Origin: Theobroma cacao
Taxonomy: Eukaryota > Streptophyta > Magnoliopsida > Malvales > Malvaceae
Reading direction: 5' to 3'
DNA length: 64,000 bases
Assembly: GCF_000208745.1 (NCBI RefSeq)
Contig: NC_030852.1
Span: 26,831,471 to 26,895,470 of the forward strand
The position numbers and the translations under genes are program-made. The notes beneath the pieces were generated by a model, which was given only the letters and a program-made list of their open reading frames with translations, ran no database searches and had not been told where the DNA came from. Positions within the stretch are counted from its first letter, which is position 1. Every line of letters starts with the position of its first letter. Shown here piece by piece: positions 58,497 through 64,000 of this stretch.

Positions 58497-58667
58497 ACTG
58501 GAACAAGTGATAAGTCATTTTCAACTATGAATATCATAAAAAATAAGTTTAAGAATAAGATTAAAGATGATTTTTTTGTTGACTGTTTGGTTATTTATCT
58601 TGAAAGAGAGATTGTTAAAAAGTTTGACACAAACTCGATTATTGATGAATGTTTACCAATAGTATAA
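58497..58667 (+). pseudogene. hAT-family transposase fragment (C-terminal dimerisation region)
   Basis: The frame encodes GTSDKSFSTMNIIKNKFKNK, then IKDDFFVDCLVIYLEREIVK and FDTNSIIDECLPIV before a stop. The pattern (R/K)SFS-MNI-KN-LRN-DxF--DCLV-YLE is the conserved hAT dimerisation motif of plant transposases. Upstream transposase domains are absent, so this is a truncated remnant. It starts 370 bases after the right direct repeat. Confidence 0.8.
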
Positions 58668-59657
58668 TCTTAGATCTGTCCCTAATAAAGGGGCCAAAAT
58701 ATCCCCATAGACGGTGATTATTGCCAGCAGCCAAAAAGAAAAATCTTATATTAAACAAGTCTTGCTTCATTGGCAAGGAGGAGGCTTTTATATTTCAAGT
58801 TCAAGTCTCATTGTACTTGATTTTAGTTAATTTTTTTTATTTGTTTAGTTAGTTGATTTATTTATTACTTTCTTCCATTAATGTACGAACATTATTTGTT
58901 TATAATTAAAATTTCTACTTGTAATTATAATATCATAAAAATATAAATAATTTTAGATTTACCCTAAAAAAAATTTTATTAATATATTCTCTATATTCTG
59001 CTCGACAATTAAATGAAATGAAATTGTCTGAAGGAAAGAAAAAATCATGATTCTTTTTCTAGAAAACCTTATTAGCACTGCGTACATATATACACAGCTT
59101 TCCCCATCACACTGCACATGATAATTAATTCGTGTTATCCTTCCAAAAGGAAAAAGGGAAAAACAAAAAAAAAAAAGAAAGAAAGGAAAATCCATGTATC
59201 ATGTTTTATATAGCAGGATTTAAAGAGAAAAAATGAACAAGCATGATTGAAGCATAATCTCCGAACAAACTACTGTTGAGTAGGAAGAAACAAGGGGTCA
59301 AGCGGTAGTGGTCCTACTGCAATTTATGTATCGTGATTCACGTATAATAAACTAAGACCTTAATCAATTAATGTAGTAACATGTAGAACAAAATTTAATT
59401 AATTCACTCGTCCAGCAAAAAAAAAAAAGAATTTTTTAAAAGACAATATTGATCCAGTAGAATTAGGACACGACAGTGGCTCCGGTGGTCGTGGAGTCAG
59501 TCACACGGCAACAGCATCTTGGTTCATGGCCTCATGCCACACACGTTAGTGTGTTATGTCGTGCATGTTCACTTCAATCTTCTCTCTTTCTTACCCTTTT
59601 TTTTCTTTTTATTTTAATAGTTTCCTCTTGTTTCCCCACCTCTATTAAATATTAGAT
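58668..59657. other. Intergenic DNA without recognised feature
   Basis: AT-rich DNA with no coding exon. A GC-richer patch at about 59470-59560 has no identifiable content. Confidence 0.5.
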
Positions 59658-60388
59658 AACGTTTGGCATAAAGAAAATAAAAGCACATTTCTTATAATAT
59701 GTGTAATTAAATTACGTTGCATTGTTTGTTTTGTAACAGACCATTGCAATAAAGATTACAATATAATCCCATTACAGTCAAAAGATATAATGTGATTGCA
59801 GTTCAAAATCAATATGTAATTACATTACATTACATTCTATAATGTTGTTAAAGATATTTTTACTCTTCAACTTTATTATTTTATTAAAAATATTTTGTAA
59901 TGCTATAATTAAAATAAAATATATTAAAATAAAATATACAATATAAGAATTAGAAATTAAAATATAATATAATATAAGAAATTAAAATTTATATAATATA
60001 GGTAAAAGAAATTGAAATAAAATATATAATATAAAAAATTATATTAAAGAAATAAAAATAAAATATATAAAATTATAATAAAAAATAAAATATATGACAT
60101 TAAAAATATATTTAAGAGATGATGTTATATAAAAATTAACAATAAAAAATACAAGTATATTAAACTTGTATTTTAATAAACAAAGCAATTCTGAAAATTA
60201 ACATTACATTCCCAACAAAGTATATATAAATCAAACGCTGCAATGTTATCTTTTCTACATTTTAATTATTATTTTGCTTGTATACCAAATACAGTAATAT
60301 TATATTTCCTGCAATCATATTGCTTACAATCACATTACTTGCAATCAAATTACTTGTAATCACATAGCATAATAAAGTACCAAACGCC
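59658..60388. mobile_element. MITE-like element with CGTTTGGYA terminal inverted repeats
   Basis: The left end CGTTTGGCA (59660-59668) and the right end, read on the opposite strand, CGTTTGGTA (60386-60378) form short terminal inverted repeats around about 730 bases of very AT-rich, non-coding DNA. Subterminal motifs such as TGCAATCA and ATTACTTGTAATCA recur near the right end (60311-60368), with inverted counterparts near the left. This is the structure of a non-autonomous DNA transposon, possibly hAT-like. The target-site duplication is not clear. Confidence 0.65.
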
Positions 60389-61261
60389 ACTTTAATGTAA
60401 GATTTATTGTGTATTTTGTTCTTTTTTAATACTAAGTTGCTGATGAATAATGACTTGTATTATCATAACTAAAACTTGAAAGAATTTGTCAACCATTGAT
60501 TTTCTACTTCTTTTCATTTTAAAAGAAAGGTAAGTTCTATGAATCCATCAGTATCTATCATGCTTAAAACTATGTAGTCTCTTTTCCTCATGCATTCATT
60601 TGGCCTCCACAAATCAATCGGGAAGTTGAATGGAGAATTTCTTCATAGTCATGAGGAAAACTATCAACTTAGCAATTGAACAACAATCTGAACCACTGAT
60701 AACGAACTACAAACAAGTCATGGTAAATTTGGTACAAGTCTGGATGCGACTTCAAAAAGCAGCTCAAACATGAAACACGGAACTCCCTTGCCCTCTGCGG
60801 AAAGCAATAGCTGCACATGCAAGAAGAATGGACACTTCTCGACCTCGATTCTGCAACTGGACGGAAAGTTGGGTGAAATTTGCATATGTATTGAAATAAT
60901 TAAAGAGAAATAAAAAACTGACAATCGCAAGAATATCTATAGTAGTTACGTGATGGAACAATGATCAGACTGCAATACTTGTGGACAATGAAGTGACACA
61001 AAGTGACAGCTAGAGCTATCAAACCAAGTCTTGAAGTACCCAGTAGAGCCAAAGCCCAATGATGAGTGTACTCCACACTATAGACAATTGATGGGCCTCA
61101 TCAAGGTTCAACAACAACAATATCAAAGCCCGTAAATCACGTCCTACATACATACTTCCAAAAGGTCGTGACTGAGTGAGAAACAAGCTGCCAAGCTGGT
61201 GTACTTTTTTCAGCTGCTGCAAAATCAAGCCAAGCAGTCTTGCGCTCTCCGTCACTGAAAA
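60389..61261. other. Spacer and NDPK promoter region
   Basis: No gene is seen. The last few hundred bases should hold the NDPK promoter and 5' UTR; no convincing TATA box was fixed. Confidence 0.45.
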
Positions 61262-62940
61262 ATGGAGCAGACTTTCATTATGATCAAACCTGATGGCGTT
61301 CAGAGAGGCCTGGTTTGTTCCTCTCTGTTTCTTTTGTGTTTAGATTCGTTTCTTATGGCTTTTCGGAGACATCTTGATAAGATATTACTATAAAAGAAGA
61401 AGTAGAAAAGAAAAAGAAATTGAAGCATAGAAGTTAACTCCCTTTACTTGATGCTCTTAAATCCAATATTCTTATCTAAACTGTCGTTGAGTTGCTTTTA
61501 GAGTTAGTCTCTGATACTGTAGTTGATACGTAGTACCTAAAAGACGGATGAATAAGATAAGATATAAACTTTTTCTTTGTATTGCTTTCCTTTTCTGGTT
61601 TATGATATTGGAATGCGTAAGACGATAATAAGTTGAAAATTTGTTTCTTGGACCTTATCTATAATTGTGGAAAATTTTGGAATCTTGTTACAGAGTGGGG
61701 GTTGAATCTGTTGTTCTAAGACTTGTTGATATGATAACCGAAGAGGCTAATTATGGAAACTGAAATTTTTCAGAGTCCCAATGTAAATCTTCATCGGTCA
61801 TTGCATTCGACCTTCTTAGAAAAAACCGATAGTGGAACTAGGAACCATTAAGATTTTCTTAAGTGTCAAACATGAAAACCTTGTGAGCTTGTTTATTAAA
61901 TGAAATGCTATTTAAGTATTCCTTGGATTCAGTGTTTATTCTTCCTTTTCTAATCACTTTCACTATTTGCAATGAATGTTTAAAAATCAATATCAAGGTC
62001 ATGAGTATTATTAGAAATCAATATGTGCTAAGCACAAATTAATTAAGAACCCGTTTCTTCTGTGGGAAAAAAAGGCTTCTACTAAACCGGAAACTAATGC
62101 TTTTGTATGCATGTATAGAATAAATGAAGACCATCTACATTTAGGAAAAGAAAACTAAGTTGGTGTTAGGAATTATTGTATTTGTTGCTTTGCCAAATTT
62201 CATTCTTCGATGAAGTTAGGTTTATTGGCATTATTCCTTTCATTGAAGCTGAACGGTATTACTGTCAGCAACAACTGCAAAGTTGGCTTTGTATTCAACT
62301 TGTTGTATCTAATTATTTTATTTCTTCATTAAGGTTGGTGAGATCATTAGCAGGTTTGAGAAAAAAGGCTTTTACTTGAAGGGTAATGATTGAAATCTAA
62401 TTTTTGGTTTAGGTTGTTCATTTCTTTCTTTCTGTATCCATGGGGAAACTTTCACTTTTAATGCAATTTGCATATTTTTGTTTGAGTTAGGGATGAAACT
62501 TGTGAATGTTGATCGTACTTTTGCTGAGAGGCATTATGCGGATTTGTCTGCTAAGCCTTTTTTCGATGGCCTAGTTGAGTATATAATCTCTGGTCCAGTA
62601 GTTGCAATGATATGGGAAGGAAAGAATGTTGTGCTCACTGGACGCAAGATTATTGGAGCCACTAATCCATCGGAGTCAGCCCCTGGAACCATTCGTGGGG
62701 ATTTTGCAGTTGAAATTGGGAGGTACATTGTTTTCACATGGTGCATCCCTATGTTATTCATTTTTCATTTTGCATCTGAGTACTCATTTGTGTGAAAACC
62801 CTTTCATAATCTTTCCATTTTGCAGGAACATCATTCATGGAAGTGATTCAGTTGAGAGTGCTAGGAAAGAGATAGCATTGTGGTTCCCCGATGGTGCTGA
62901 AAACTGGGGGAGTAGCATTCAGTCATGGATATACGAGTGA
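61262..62940 (+). CDS. NDPK1: Nucleoside diphosphate kinase, cytosolic type I
   Basis: Four exons, 61262-61312, 62334-62382, 62491-62722 and 62826-62940, join in frame and encode 148 residues, the usual length of cytosolic plant NDPK1. The protein starts [17 protein letters not shown] and has [45 protein letters not shown] and the active-site NIIHGSDS, with catalytic His115. The C terminus is WIYE. It moves the gamma-phosphate from ATP to other NDPs through a phosphohistidine. No transit peptide is present. The first intron is long (1.0 kb) and directly follows the phosphate-binding segment. Confidence 0.96.
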
Positions 62941-64000
62941 AAGAGTCCCATAGTTGGATGGCATAGCCCGACAGCTATATCAAATAAACAATAAGTGCTT
63001 GCTTTGTTAGAATTCCTCCTGGTGTAGATCTCACTTATCTCGCCTATTGATGATAATGCCAATGTGAAGGAACATAACACATACTCTTATGAAACTTAGT
63101 TTTATACTACCAAAGTTCTGGCTATGCCTTTTGTAGTGGCATTTTCTTTAATTCATTATCCTTTATTGAGTGCTTGGTTGTCTTGCTCGTAGTAAGGCAT
63201 CCTTATGAAGTTTGCATTGATCCAATCTGTAGGCAATACACAATTGGAGTTCAAACCAAACAGCCTTATTCAGAATATCCGAGGACTGCTCGGATAAATT
63301 TGTGGATGCATCAAATTTGCTAGTTTACAGTCAGATCTGTTTGTGCTGACATTTATCTTGTCGAGTTTGACAGCTAAAAGTTTGTTATAATATTTAATGC
63401 TCGCCATCCCAAATATCTGGCCACCTTCTGCTCTCTTGTGATGGTTTCTTCTTTAGTGTTCAGCATGGTTCACTTATCAAGATTAGCACCAACACTGAAC
63501 GATTTTTAATATCTACACAGGTGAGGGCTGCAAATGGCAACCACGTTCCATTTTATTACATCTTTCTCCAGGGAAAGAAAAGAACTGTAGGCCTTAGTGG
63601 GACTGGAGAGTTACATCTCAGCAGCATCCCTCTCATTCAGTTGAAACATGTTGAAATGCAGTGTAGCCTGGTCTGCTGGAAGATGCTGACTCGTGGCTTC
63701 CAGTCTTGGCAACAAGAGGTGCTATAATGTTGATAATCATTCTCAGAAAGTGATATAGTCACTTATATATAACTGCTTAATAGATTTTTGGGATGATGAA
63801 AGAATGACCCATAATTGTGATGGCAACAAGAAAGGCGTGACAGAATCTTCCACATCGCTGCCTAATGACTACACAGTTCCCTAAGAACATTCCTGATTCA
63901 GCATCAGTTTTCCTGTTTTTGAATTGAGCAATAAAAAAATTTAAAAACACAAAATAGTCACACAATGGGCCGAAAAAGAAACTCAGAATAATAACTTCCC
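62941..64000. other. 3' region of NDPK1 and downstream DNA
   Basis: The first part is 3' UTR. A 68-codon open frame at 63521-63727 has near-coding composition and follows a TTTTTAATATCTACACAG acceptor-like sequence, but no family was recognised and no partner exons were found. No other feature is seen. Confidence 0.4.

Noticed and set aside
1..64000. CRISPR array, bacterial operon or phage features
   Set aside because: Intron-bearing plant genes run through the window; the tandem arrays present lack uniform repeats with unique spacers.

Overview
This 64-kb window is nuclear DNA of a flowering plant, most likely a core eudicot. Genes carry many GT-AG introns in AT-rich DNA, promoters have TATA boxes and telo-boxes (AAACCCTA), and the proteins are plant-specific types: ORANGE, U-type cyclin, SUVH methyltransferase, and ankyrin proteins with a PGG domain. 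The species cannot be named from sequence alone. All gene models were spliced by hand, and every exon join keeps frame.

Region 1 (about 0.9-13.7 kb) holds a TMEM135/Tim17-like membrane protein (+), two tandem BDA1-type ankyrin/PGG membrane proteins (+), and the U6 snRNA phosphodiesterase USB1 (-). From memory, Arabidopsis At5g51150-At5g51170 has the same order, so this looks like conserved microsynteny. Region 2 (15.3-29.8 kb) holds a 29-exon UvrD-type helicase, SRS2 (+), convergent with the plastid chaperone-like gene ORANGE (-). A retroposed fragment with an 18-bp target-site duplication lies between them.

Region 3 (30.6-32.1 kb) is a small-RNA locus. A promoter with TGGGCC and telo-box elements and a TATA box precedes two candidate box C/D snoRNAs, whose antisense elements match conserved 25S rRNA. 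A tRNA-Glu(CTC) follows. Region 4 (35.1-35.8 kb) is a secreted glycine-rich protein gene.

Region 5 (36-58.7 kb) is repeat-rich and shaped by duplication. An intact SUVH5/6-like H3K9 methyltransferase gene (-) has a decayed second copy about 13 kb away. The copy has frameshifts and stops, and its 3' flank is split by about 2.2 kb of nested insertions: a foldback-like element carrying a TTACACGCCATG array, and a TRIM-like retroelement. An acetylglutamate kinase pseudogene and an intact U-type cyclin gene lie between the two SUVH copies. An hAT transposase remnant and two diverged direct repeats of about 320 bp lie around the pseudogene.

Region 6 (59.6-62.9 kb) has a MITE-like element and an intact cytosolic nucleoside diphosphate kinase gene (+). 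The rest is AT-rich intergenic DNA. The standout items are the snoRNA locus, the SUVH duplication with its in-frame 108-bp repeat and nested insertions, the GC-AG intron in one of the tandem ankyrin genes, and the NAGK pseudogene.
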